Shown: piece by piece, positions 40,088 to 48,575 of the stretch | Layout: the number at the start of each line of letters is the position of its first letter | Position numbering within the stretch: position 1 is the stretch's first letter | DNA from: Paenibacillus sp. FSL K6-1330 | GTDB taxonomy: Bacteria > Bacillota > Bacilli > Paenibacillales > Paenibacillaceae | NCBI RefSeq assembly: GCF_037976825.1 | Contig: NZ_CP150269.1 | Location: 2,803,501-2,867,500, forward strand | DNA: 64,000 bases | Direction of reading: 5' to 3' | Translations under genes and position numbers: made by a program | Notes under the pieces: generated by a model | Seen by the model: the letters and a program-made list of their open reading frames with translations, nothing else | Told to the model about the DNA's origin: nothing | Database searches by the model: none

Positions 40088-42817
40088 ATGGTACTTAGAC
40101 ACAGCAAACATGTTCATTCCAAAAAAGTGGTCTCCGCCGTCATGGCCGGACTTATAGCATTCGGAGGCGGGGCTTCGATCGTCTCGGCAGATGAAGAAAC
40201 GGCAAATGCGACAACGGCAAATGTCGGCCAAACGGCCATTAACGGATTCAGTGACGTTAATGCCGGATATTGGGGAGAGAAGTATATTTATCAATTAGCA
40301 GCACAGGGGATCGTGACCGGAAATAACGGAAAGTTTCGTCCGAACGATCCAGTAACACAGCAGGAAGCTGTAACCATGGCGATCCGTTTCTTAAGCAAGC
40401 AGGATCAATTAAGCAGCGGCGCTGCGACATTACCGACAAATATTAAAGTGAATGATTATTTTACGAAGTATGTTGAACTGGCTTTTCAGCAAAACCTGCT
40501 CGACAAGCAAAAAGAATCCGGATATACGGATGAGAAAGTCATTTGGGGCGCGCAGAAAGCATCCCGGGAATGGATAACCGAAGTGCTTGTCCGTTCCATT
40601 GGACGTACCGCGGAAGCCAACGCAGCCAATAATAAAGCGACAGGCTTTGCGGATAACGCCAAGATATCCCCGGATCGTCTGGGTTATGTGAATGTAGCGG
40701 TTGAGCTTGGACTTGCAAAAGGCGTGAACGGCAACAAGTTCGATCCGCAAGGGGCCGTTACCCGTGCCCAGCTTGCAACGTTCCTTAGCCGGGCTCAAGC
40801 CTATATTACTACAAATTACGAGAACCAATACAAAGGCTCCATCGCTGCGATCGAGAACGGTAAGTTGGAGCTGTACGCCGATGGCAAGCTGAATTCATTC
40901 AAACTGGATAATTCCACAGCGTATTTCACCTCCGATTCGGAGAAGAGATTGCAATTCTCGGAGATCAATCCTTACACTCAAGCGGTGGTTGTCGTGAATA
41001 ACGGAACGGCTGCTTACGTGGAAATTACGGATCCAACCCAGCAAGTGGAGCGGTTTGACCGCACGTATGCACGCTTATCGCCGGACAACCTCATTTGGCT
41101 GGATACAGGCAGCACCTTTGAAGAGCTGAGTTACGACCCAAGTACAGTGTTCCTGGATCAGAACGGTACGAAGATCGATCCAAAGACGCTTGCAGCCGGC
41201 AGTCTGCTTACGATTGAACGTGAAACATACAGCCCGCAGAAGAAAATCGTTTCAATCCGCGTAAAGAGCGGCTTGGTTAACAAAACGGGAGCAGGCATCG
41301 TTCAGAACGTGGATACGGCCAACAAAAGAGTAACCCTTAAGGATAGCACCGGTTATGAGGATACGTACACGTGGGATGATGCAACCGTTATTCGCTATCA
41401 GAATCAAATTTTGGCTCCGGCGGAGCTCAAGAATGGCTACACCGTGAACTTTTCGGTAAGAAACAGCGTTATTCAGTCGTTGGAAGTCACGCAAAGCGTC
41501 GATCGTACCGTGCAGGCGACTCTGTACTCTGTTGAAGAAAACGGAAAGACAATCACTTACAAGCGCAGTGGAAGTACACAGCTCGAAACGAAGTATTTGG
41601 CAGAGAAGCCGGAAATCATCATGGGTGGCGTGGCAAAACCGGTTCTGTCCGATTTGCTCGCTGACGCGGTATCCGGGGACCAAGTGACACTGACCATTAA
41701 CGGTGAGGAAAAGATTTCGAAAATCGAAGTAACGGGGCGTCAAATTGAGCAGTTGGATGCCGCTACCGTCGTAAACTACGATGCCAAGACGAGGTGGCTG
41801 ACTGTTAAGGATGCGAACAACCTGCCTCGTGTGATCGTTTTGGATGACAAGACAAAGCTGGAATCAAGCTACGGAACGACGCTGGATCGAGTGGAACCTT
41901 TGCTTGTCTCAGGACGCAAAGTAAGTGTCTCTCTGATCGGTACCCGCGTACTTTCATTGGAAGTGGTATATAAAGTTGAAGGTAAAATCAGCAACATTAA
42001 CACATCCAAGAGAGTGATTTCGATTGTGACCGCTAGTGGAAAAGTGGAGGAAATCTCATACTACAATAGTCCGGTTGTGGAAATCTTCGGCAGATCAGGC
42101 GTAACCCTGGCGGATTTACGGATCGGTGACGAAGTGTCAGCCCAGCTGTCGAACAATCAGGATTACTTGCAGAGCTTAAAACTCAAAACTTCCGCCCAAT
42201 TCGAGGTGGTATCTACGGAACCAACAAGGAATCGGATTCGAGTGAAAGCGAACGGTTCTACAAGCGATATATATACCGAAAAAACCATATTTACCGGTGA
42301 AAGCGGACAAGCAATTCTGCTCAATGACTTGCGTCCGGGAGCACTCGTTAATATAACGTTCCAAGGCTTAACGCCTGTCGCGGTTGCCGAAGTTAAATTG
42401 ACGCTTGGCGAAGTGACAAGCGCAGATGTTTCCGGAAATGCACTGACCGTGAAGGATTATTCAGGCAACAGTCAGACGTTAGGCGTGAGCGGTGGGGTCA
42501 AAGTCGTTAAGAATGGTTCGACGGCTTCGAATTTAAGCACATTGACCGCTGGAGATCGCGTTGAGATTCGAAAAGATATTCAAGGCGTAACGATCGTGCA
42601 GGTTCTGGAGAAGGTTGAACGTGCATTCTGGCAGGCAAGCAATACGGAAATTCAAGTGAAGCGCAAATCGATTAACGATAATTTCCGGTATGCATTATCC
42701 GATAAAGTATTTGTTCATCAAGGTGACACTACTTTGTCCGTGCAATCCCTTAAGGAAAATGATAATATTGTACTGTACTTAAACAACGGTGTCGTTGTTG
42801 AGATCGTAAAACAGTAA
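40088..42817 (+). CDS. S-layer homology (SLH) surface protein with a long repeat region
   Basis: A 909-residue exported protein. ATG 40088 follows GAGAGGGGAAAG; the upstream open frame to 40016 is not used. The N-terminus is a long signal sequence (basic, then VVSAVMAGLIAFGGGASIVS, ending near ADEE). Three SLH-like segments follow: FSDVNAGYWGEKYIYQLAAQ with GNNGKFRPNDPVTQQEAVTM; a weaker middle one; and VAVELGLAKGVNGNKFDPQG with AVTRAQLATFLSRA. SLH domains bind pyruvylated secondary wall polymer. From about residue 250 to the end the protein consists of about nine degenerate copies of a 55-65 residue beta-rich unit (G-x-I/V-x-x-V ... V-T-V-K-D ... L-x-x-G-D-x-V). No enzymatic motif is seen. 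It is probably a wall-bound structural or binding protein. Confidence 0.88.
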   Translation: MVLRHSKHVHSKKVVSAVMAGLIAFGGGASIVSADEETANATTANVGQTAINGFSDVNAGYWGEKYIYQLAAQGIVTGNNGKFRPNDPVTQQEAVTMAIRFLSKQDQLSSGAATLPTNIKVNDYFTKYVELAFQQNLLDKQKESGYTDEKVIWGAQKASREWITEVLVRSIGRTAEANAANNKATGFADNAKISPDRLGYVNVAVELGLAKGVNGNKFDPQGAVTRAQLATFLSRAQAYITTNYENQYKGSIAAIENGKLELYADGKLNSFKLDNSTAYFTSDSEKRLQFSEINPYTQAVVVVNNGTAAYVEITDPTQQVERFDRTYARLSPDNLIWLDTGSTFEELSYDPSTVFLDQNGTKIDPKTLAAGSLLTIERETYSPQKKIVSIRVKSGLVNKTGAGIVQNVDTANKRVTLKDSTGYEDTYTWDDATVIRYQNQILAPAELKNGYTVNFSVRNSVIQSLEVTQSVDRTVQATLYSVEENGKTITYKRSGSTQLETKYLAEKPEIIMGGVAKPVLSDLLADAVSGDQVTLTINGEEKISKIEVTGRQIEQLDAATVVNYDAKTRWLTVKDANNLPRVIVLDDKTKLESSYGTTLDRVEPLLVSGRKVSVSLIGTRVLSLEVVYKVEGKISNINTSKRVISIVTASGKVEEISYYNSPVVEIFGRSGVTLADLRIGDEVSAQLSNNQDYLQSLKLKTSAQFEVVSTEPTRNRIRVKANGSTSDIYTEKTIFTGESGQAILLNDLRPGALVNITFQGLTPVAVAEVKLTLGEVTSADVSGNALTVKDYSGNSQTLGVSGGVKVVKNGSTASNLSTLTAGDRVEIRKDIQGVTIVQVLEKVERAFWQASNTEIQVKRKSINDNFRYALSDKVFVHQGDTTLSVQSLKENDNIVLYLNNGVVVEIVKQ

Positions 42818-42850
42818 ATTATCGACCTGGGATTGCTCGAGAAACACCGT

Positions 42851-42886
42851 CTTGATGCGGGGATTTCCGCATCAAGATTTTTTTTT
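42851..42886 (+). terminator. Intrinsic terminator between the SLH gene and nth
   Basis: CTTGATGCGG (42851-42860) pairs perfectly with CCGCATCAAG (42867-42876), loop of six, then A and nine T. The T-run ends 15 bases before the nth start. Confidence 0.92.
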
Positions 42887-42901
42887 GCGGGAGGGAAACA
42901 T

Positions 42902-43573
42902 ATGAATGCGGCAACGGTACGGCATATTTTGGACACGATGGAGAGCATGTTTCCGGATGCACATTGCGAGCTGAATCACAGCAATGCGTTTGAGCTGACC
43001 ATCGCCGTGCTGCTGTCCGCTCAGTGCACGGATGAAACGGTTAATAAGGTGACAAAGGATCTGTTTCAGAAATACAAAACGCCTTTGGATTATGTATCGG
43101 TACCGATCGAGGAACTTGAGCAGGATATCAGACGGATCGGATTATACCGGAATAAGGCCAAACATATTCAGAATTTGTGCAGGATTCTGATCGAACAGTA
43201 TGGCGGTGAGGTGCCGGAGGCTCATGATGAGCTGGTTAAATTACCTGGGGTTGGACGAAAGACAGCTAATGTCGTCGTTTCCAATGCTTTTGGTGTGCCT
43301 GCCATCGCGGTTGACACGCATGTGGAGCGAGTTTCCAAGCGACTTGGACTGGCCGCCTGGAAAGATTCCGTGCTGGAAGTGGAGAAAAAGCTGATGAAGC
43401 GGGTACCGCGTGAAGAATGGACGCTGACCCATCATCGGATCATTTTTTTCGGACGGTATCACTGTAAGGCTCAAAATCCGCAATGCCCGGTATGTCCATT
43501 GCTGGATGTTTGCCGTGAAGGAAAGAAACGTATGAAAACCTTAGCAGTCAGGAAGAATAAGGAACAATTGTAA
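42902..43573 (+). CDS. nth: Endonuclease III (DNA glycosylase/AP lyase)
   Basis: Removes oxidised pyrimidines and cuts the abasic site. The 223-residue product has the helix-hairpin-helix LVKLPGVGRKTANVVVSNAF with the catalytic lysine (about residue 120), the catalytic Asp in IAVDTHVERVSKRLG (about 138), and the C-terminal 4Fe-4S ligands CKAQNPQCPVCPLLDVC (C-x6-C-x2-C-x5-C). Length matches the B. subtilis enzyme. ATG 42902 is preceded by GGGAGGG; the open frame from 42833 runs through the terminator and is not used. In B. subtilis nth follows dnaD; here it is separated from dnaD by 26 kb. Confidence 0.96.
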   Translation: MNAATVRHILDTMESMFPDAHCELNHSNAFELTIAVLLSAQCTDETVNKVTKDLFQKYKTPLDYVSVPIEELEQDIRRIGLYRNKAKHIQNLCRILIEQYGGEVPEAHDELVKLPGVGRKTANVVVSNAFGVPAIAVDTHVERVSKRLGLAAWKDSVLEVEKKLMKRVPREEWTLTHHRIIFFGRYHCKAQNPQCPVCPLLDVCREGKKRMKTLAVRKNKEQL

Positions 43574-43825
43574 AACCAGCAAGAAATAGACAAAAAAGAG
43601 GTTCATCTGATTCATCGGGAATACGGCACTTTAATGAATAGCTAGCGAAATGGACATAATTGTAAGCAAGCGCAAAGCTTGCCTTTGTCTCCGGATTTCT
43701 ATCTTTAGCCGCATGGGAGAATGGAGATCTGGAAACAACAGTATCAAAGGTCGGTTTTCGCGAGGTGAAAGAGGACGGTATCCTGGATCGGCATGAGCTA
43801 AATTTAAAAGAGGATGGGATTACAC
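43574..43825 (+). other. Intergenic region after nth, with a short hairpin and an unassigned open frame
   Basis: GCAAGC (43666-43671) and GCTTGC (43677-43682) form a small hairpin followed by a weak T-rich stretch, a possible nth terminator. From about 43664 a frame is open for some 60 codons into the next gene and has coding-like composition (LSLAAWENGDLETTVSKVGF, then REVKEDGILDRHELNLKEDG), but it has no usable start codon. It may be a remnant or chance. Confidence 0.35.
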
Positions 43826-44107
43826 ATGAAATGCATCTCTGTTTACACCGACAATTTTGAATTGTTCTCAGATATTTTTGAACATGTGGTGGAGAGCCAA
43901 AACCAACTGAGTGAGAATGAAGAGCAAGAAGTCGAAGGCGTGACGTTCAGTCATTCCGGGGATGCTCCTGAGCATTATTTGGAGCGTATGTCACAGAAGC
44001 CCGAAGTCGTGGTCATGCGCGATAAATCACGCGGATTAACTATTCTGCAGCACGGAAATGTCTTCGAAATTTTGATTCCGGCAGAAGAAAACACCGTTGT
44101 ATCTTAA
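43826..44107 (+). CDS. Conserved-looking small protein, function unknown
   Basis: A 93-residue soluble acidic protein starting MKCISVYTDNFELFSDIFEH, with a middle acidic stretch (LSENEEQEVEGVTFSHSGDA) and a C-terminal beta-hairpin-like part (VVVMRDKSRGLTILQHGNVF, EILIPAEEN). The alternating pattern suggests a small alpha/beta fold. No signal, membrane segment or catalytic motif is seen. ATG 43826 follows AGAGGATGGG; ATG 43814 would overlap that site. Two flanking genes are unrelated, and a strong terminator lies 115 bases downstream, so it seems a single-gene unit. Confidence 0.65.
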   Translation: MKCISVYTDNFELFSDIFEHVVESQNQLSENEEQEVEGVTFSHSGDAPEHYLERMSQKPEVVVMRDKSRGLTILQHGNVFEILIPAEENTVVS

Positions 44108-44221
44108 GTTCTTCAAATTTGATGTTTTAAAAAATGAGATAAACCTGGTGCTTACAGGGTAATCGAGTGTGAACTCTCACCTCATTCCTTCCGTATGTGT
44201 CGGTTTATGAAGCTTTGGATT

Positions 44222-44261
44222 AATGGCAGGCAAGGAAGATCACTTCCTTGCCTGCCATTTT
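44222..44261 (+). terminator. Strong intrinsic terminator
   Basis: AATGGCAGGCAAGGAAG (44222-44238) pairs perfectly with CTTCCTTGCCTGCCATT (44243-44259), loop of four, followed by TT. Confidence 0.9.
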
Positions 44262-44406
44262 GCATAGATAAGGACTGTCATATCAAGAAAGGCCCCCGAA
44301 AATGAAATGCAATGATTCCTTTACGGCACAAGCGGTGATAAAATAAAATGATGTGAATAGATAGTGTCAGAAATTGAGAGATCAATGGACAGGAGCGAGA
44401 AATACA

Positions 44407-47400
44407 TTGAAGTTGATGGCTGAGCATGAAATCGGATACAGTGTGACGGAACTAACCAGAGTTCGAGATCGTTTCTTGGAGTGGAATGACGAATCTTCCT
44501 CCGCTTTGACTGAGGATTTAATACGCAAGGGTACAGGCGGCGAGCTAACGCTGGCTTTCTGCGGGCATTTTTCCGCCGGGAAGTCGAGCATGATTAATGC
44601 GCTTTGCGGCAAAAAGGTGCTGCCTTCAGGTCCGATACCGACGAGCGCGAATGTGGTTACGATCCGAAGCGGTGAGCCGCGGGCGTTGATTCACCGATCT
44701 GCTGGGGAGCCTGGTGAGCCCATAACGGTAACGATTGACGAACTTGCCGAATACTGCAAGGAGGGCCGGGAGTATTCCGCGATTGAAGTGTGGGATGATG
44801 TGCCGCTGCTTGGCGAAGATGGCGTCTTGATGGATACCCCCGGGGTCGATTCAACGGATGACGGGCACCGGCTTGCCACGCATTCCGCCCTGCATATGGC
44901 TGACATCGTTTTTTACGTCATGGATTATAATCATGTACAGTCGGAGAGTAATCTGATGTTTGCCAAGAGCTTGTCGGATTGGGGGAAACCGCTGTACCTG
45001 ATCGTCAATCAGATTGACAAGCATCGTGATGATGAATTAACGTTGTCTTCTTATCTAAACGACGTGAAGAAGGCGTTCGTCCAGTGGAAGATCACATATA
45101 AAGGGCTGTTATGCACTTCGCTTAAAGTTCAGGACCATCCCTATAACCAATGGGAAACGCTGAAGGCTTTGATCGGTGAGTTGATATCCCATAAGGAACC
45201 GTTGCTGCGCTACAGCGTATCCTGCTCTATTCGCCATGCTGCTGATCAGCATGTGGAAGCCTATACCCGCAGCCATCAGGAAGAGAAGGAGCGGCTGCTG
45301 GAGGAAATGGGTGGCGAGGAGGCAGCTGCGGCGATGAAAGCACGGCTGCAGGAGCTGGAGGAGCAAAAAAGATCCGCCCAGCTGCTGCCGGAATCCGTTC
45401 GGACGGAACTCCGCAAAGAAGCGGATGCCCTTCTGGCAAATGCCAATTTGACGCCGGCGGATGTTCGGGATTTAAGTCTCTCCTTTCTGGAAAGCCGCAA
45501 GAGTGGTTTTAAAGTCGGATTTCTGTTCACAGGCGGCAAGACGGAGGAGGAGCGTCGGCGTCGTCTGGAGTCATTCCATCATCGATTGGAGGAACAGACC
45601 GCATCGCAGATCGATTGGCATCTGCGTTCGCTGTTCCGTAAAAGCGTGGAGCAGCATACGGAGTGGAGTTCCGAGTGGGAGAGTTTGATGGACGCTGAAC
45701 TTCCCGGTGTGCGGGAGGATATGATTACGCGGACCGTGAATCCGGAAGCGACAGTGTCCGGAGAATATGTATTGAACTATAACCGGGAGCTGGCCGAGGA
45801 AATCAAGGGCAGCTACCGCCGGGCCGTGTTGGTGCTTGCCGACCGGCTGAAGGCGGTATTGACGGACGCTGCGACTGTCCGTTTGCAGGAACTGGAGCGC
45901 CAGCGCGCCGAGCTCTTGGCGCAATCCGCGGCTTCCGCCAGCTACGATAGCCTGCAGCAGGCGGAAGCCGCCCGCGCGGCCGAGCTGGCGCAGCTGCTCC
46001 CGCCGCGCACCTCCCTCACCCCCGGCCTCCTGCCGGAGGTGAGGGAGCCGGAAGGGCAGCCCGCGCAAGCGGCTGCCCAGGGCGGCGCCCCGGCGGCGCA
46101 GCCGGGGCAAGGGCGCACGGCGCCCCGCCCCGCCGCTGCGCAGGCGGCGGCACCGCAGCGGCGCCAGCGGCTGGATGCCGCGGCAGCCGAGCTGCGCGCA
46201 GCGGCGGCGCTGCTGGCGCCGCACCCCGCGCTTGTCTCGGCCGCGCGGGATCTGACCGCCCGCGCGGATGCGCTTGCGGGCGGCTCGTTCACGTTGGCGC
46301 TGTTCGGCGCGTTCAGCGCCGGGAAGTCCTCCTTCGCCAATGCACTGCTTGGCGAGTCGGTCCTGCCGGTGTCACCGCACCCGACAACGGCGGCGGTGAA
46401 CCGGATTCTGGCACCGGCTGAAGGGAAATCCCATGGTACCGCAGCCGTGCGCATGAAGAGCCGCGATATGTGGTGGGAGGATCTGAAGTACTCCTTCAGC
46501 GTGTTGGGTCTCCAAGAACCGAATCCGGGGAATTGGCGAAGCGTGGCTGAAGAATTGAATCCGGCCGGTATTCACCCGGCCGGCTTGCCGCATTACGGGT
46601 TTCTGAAGGCCGCCGCCGCCGGCTTTGATGTGATGGAGTCCAAACTGGGTACGACAGAAACAGTAGAATTGGTGGAATATCGAGGCTATGTGGCGGACGA
46701 AACCAAATCCTGTTTTGTTGACGGGATTGATCTGTATTACAGCTGTCCGATGACAGAGCAAGGGATCGTGCTGGTGGATACGCCTGGAGCCGATTCTCTG
46801 CATGCTCGGCATACGGGCGTAACGTTTAATTATATTAAGAACGCGGATGCCATCGTATACGTAACGTATTACAACCACGCCTTCTCCAAAGCGGATCGGC
46901 AATTCCTGTCCCAGCTGGGCAGGGTTAAAGACAGTTTTGCTCTGGATAAAATGTTTTTTATCGTCAATGCCGCAGACCTTGCACAATCCGAAGAGGAGCT
47001 GGATGAGGTGGTGAAGCATGTTCGTACCAACTTGACATCCAGTGGGGTAGGCAGCCCGCATATCTTCCCTGTTTCCAGTCTGGCAGCGCTGGATAGTAAG
47101 CTCTATGGGGATGAAACAAAATTGAAGGAATCGGGGTTCCCTGTATTCGAAGGAGCGCTTAGTCGATTTGCGGTTGAAGAGTTGCCAAGGCTTTCAGAGC
47201 GCGCGGGTTATGATGAACTGGCTTCGGTGAGGGATCGAATCAGGGCATGGGCCGATATGGCAGCCCAGGATGAGACCACGCGTGAGCGTAAAATCGTGGA
47301 GATGGAAGAGGTTCATCAACAAGCCTTATCCCGCCTTGCGGCTTTGACGGAGATTAACATGTCCCGCGATATCGCGCAGGAAAGCAGCGAACTGTTGTTT

Positions 47401-48048
47401 CATGTACGGCAGCGGCTGGATTATGCCATGAACCGTTTCTTTCAGGAGTCGTTTAATCCTTCCGTGCTCCGGGAGGATGCAGGTCACCTGAAATCGGCCT
47501 TTGCGGCATGCGGACGTGATTTGATGCGGACGCTATCCTTGGAGCTGGATCAGGAGCTATGGGCAACAACGCTTCGATTAGAGATGGCCGGTCGCAAATT
47601 AACCGAAGAAGCAGCGCTTAAAGCAGCAGCGGATATCAACGGTATGGGCGAAGGCTTGTCTCTTGCTATCCGGCGGGATAAGGACTGGTCACCGCCGGAG
47701 CTGGAAGAAACGGAATTGCAAATACAGGGGGACTGGTTGTCCTTCTGGCCGACCTTTAAGAACCCGAAACATTTCTTTGAGGGCAGCGGAAGCTCCAAGC
47801 TTCGTGAAGCAGCAGAGCCGAAGGTGAAGGAAGCCGTGGCGAGTGTGGTGAGCATTCGGGAAGAGCAGCTGACGGACCACTATGTTCGGATGAGTGAGCG
47901 TTCATTGCAGCATCATGGATCGGTGTTGGAGGAACAGCTGAAGGAATCCATGGCTGCCATCCTCGGTTCGCTTCAGGACGGTCAATCTCCGTTGATGTGG
48001 AGTAAGCTGGCAGATGAGCTGGATGTTATGATTCAGGCAGCTCGGTAA
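44407..48048 (+). CDS. dynA: Double-headed dynamin-like GTPase (DynA type)
   Basis: A very large (about 1213 residues) bacterial dynamin made of two fused GTPase units, like B. subtilis DynA (YpbR), which tethers and fuses membranes and protects against membrane stress. Head 1: FCGHFSAGKSSMINALCG (P-loop, about residue 53), MDTPGVDSTDDGH (G3), LIVNQIDKHRDD (G4). Head 2: LFGAFSAGKSSFANALLGE (about 636), VDTPGADSLHARH (G3) and FIVNAADLAQSE (G4). The stalks between and after are helical and rich in Glu/Leu/Arg. A linker of about 110 residues between the units is Ala/Pro-rich and encoded by very GC-rich DNA. TTG 44407 has AGGAG eleven bases upstream; TTG 44374 and ATG 44416 are alternatives. Confidence 0.88.
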   Translation: MKLMAEHEIGYSVTELTRVRDRFLEWNDESSSALTEDLIRKGTGGELTLAFCGHFSAGKSSMINALCGKKVLPSGPIPTSANVVTIRSGEPRALIHRSAGEPGEPITVTIDELAEYCKEGREYSAIEVWDDVPLLGEDGVLMDTPGVDSTDDGHRLATHSALHMADIVFYVMDYNHVQSESNLMFAKSLSDWGKPLYLIVNQIDKHRDDELTLSSYLNDVKKAFVQWKITYKGLLCTSLKVQDHPYNQWETLKALIGELISHKEPLLRYSVSCSIRHAADQHVEAYTRSHQEEKERLLEEMGGEEAAAAMKARLQELEEQKRSAQLLPESVRTELRKEADALLANANLTPADVRDLSLSFLESRKSGFKVGFLFTGGKTEEERRRRLESFHHRLEEQTASQIDWHLRSLFRKSVEQHTEWSSEWESLMDAELPGVREDMITRTVNPEATVSGEYVLNYNRELAEEIKGSYRRAVLVLADRLKAVLTDAATVRLQELERQRAELLAQSAASASYDSLQQAEAARAAELAQLLPPRTSLTPGLLPEVREPEGQPAQAAAQGGAPAAQPGQGRTAPRPAAAQAAAPQRRQRLDAAAAELRAAAALLAPHPALVSAARDLTARADALAGGSFTLALFGAFSAGKSSFANALLGESVLPVSPHPTTAAVNRILAPAEGKSHGTAAVRMKSRDMWWEDLKYSFSVLGLQEPNPGNWRSVAEELNPAGIHPAGLPHYGFLKAAAAGFDVMESKLGTTETVELVEYRGYVADETKSCFVDGIDLYYSCPMTEQGIVLVDTPGADSLHARHTGVTFNYIKNADAIVYVTYYNHAFSKADRQFLSQLGRVKDSFALDKMFFIVNAADLAQSEEELDEVVKHVRTNLTSSGVGSPHIFPVSSLAALDSKLYGDETKLKESGFPVFEGALSRFAVEELPRLSERAGYDELASVRDRIRAWADMAAQDETTRERKIVEMEEVHQQALSRLAALTEINMSRDIAQESSELLFHVRQRLDYAMNRFFQESFNPSVLREDAGHLKSAFAACGRDLMRTLSLELDQELWATTLRLEMAGRKLTEEAALKAAADINGMGEGLSLAIRRDKDWSPPELEETELQIQGDWLSFWPTFKNPKHFFEGSGSSKLREAAEPKVKEAVASVVSIREEQLTDHYVRMSERSLQHHGSVLEEQLKESMAAILGSLQDGQSPLMWSKLADELDVMIQAAR

Positions 48049-48575
48049 TGGCGGATTTTATGCGGTCAAGAGCATGTATGCACAACGAATAGTATAGATG
48101 TTGGAGTCTGGAGCTCCTAGACGCATAACGATTTTATGCAGGTGAACTCCAATCATACACTCCTCAATCCAAAGGCGTTCCCTATGTCTTCATGGCGGGG
48201 CGCCTTTTTTCCTATGCTTATCCGGGCTAATGAAGGTCAAGAGGATGGTATGACGTATTTTAATCCGCTACAACGTTCGTGACTAGGATGAAATCAGCTT
48301 AGGATATTACCCTTTTGTAAGCATGTTCAAAAAAGTCGAATAGAGTGGATGAAGCCTGATGGTTGAAGGGACTGACAATGTGATTATATCCCCTAGTATT
48401 AATGAGAATTCCCGATGATTTCATTATGAAACAAAGATAAGTTCTACTATTTGCCCCCTTTAGGTCCTTTTGGCTCATTTATGACGGTTTTCCCTCTTTG
48501 CCGCGGGTTCAGCTCGATGATAAACTTCATAAATGCTACATAACCTGAACGAAAATAATCCAAAGGAGGATAAAC
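48049..48575 (+). other. Long intergenic region before the ABC exporter genes
   Basis: After the dynA stop there is a terminator at 48171-48210. The remaining 365 bases are AT-rich, have no convincing ORF, and I see no clear promoter hexamer pair or recognisable RNA motif. Confidence 0.5.
48171..48210 (+). terminator. Intrinsic terminator downstream of dynA
   Basis: AAAGGCG (48171-48177) pairs with CGCCTTT (48201-48207), with partial pairing of CCCTATG and CATGGCGGG inside, then T. Confidence 0.7.

Noticed and set aside
42833..42901. N-terminal extension of nth
   Set aside because: The extra codons lie in the terminator hairpin and T-run; the good Shine-Dalgarno serves ATG 42902.
45571..46454. 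Long minus-strand ORFs opposite dynA
   Set aside because: They arise from the high GC content of the linker region and encode Arg/Ala/Pro-rich sequence with no domain; shadows of the real gene.
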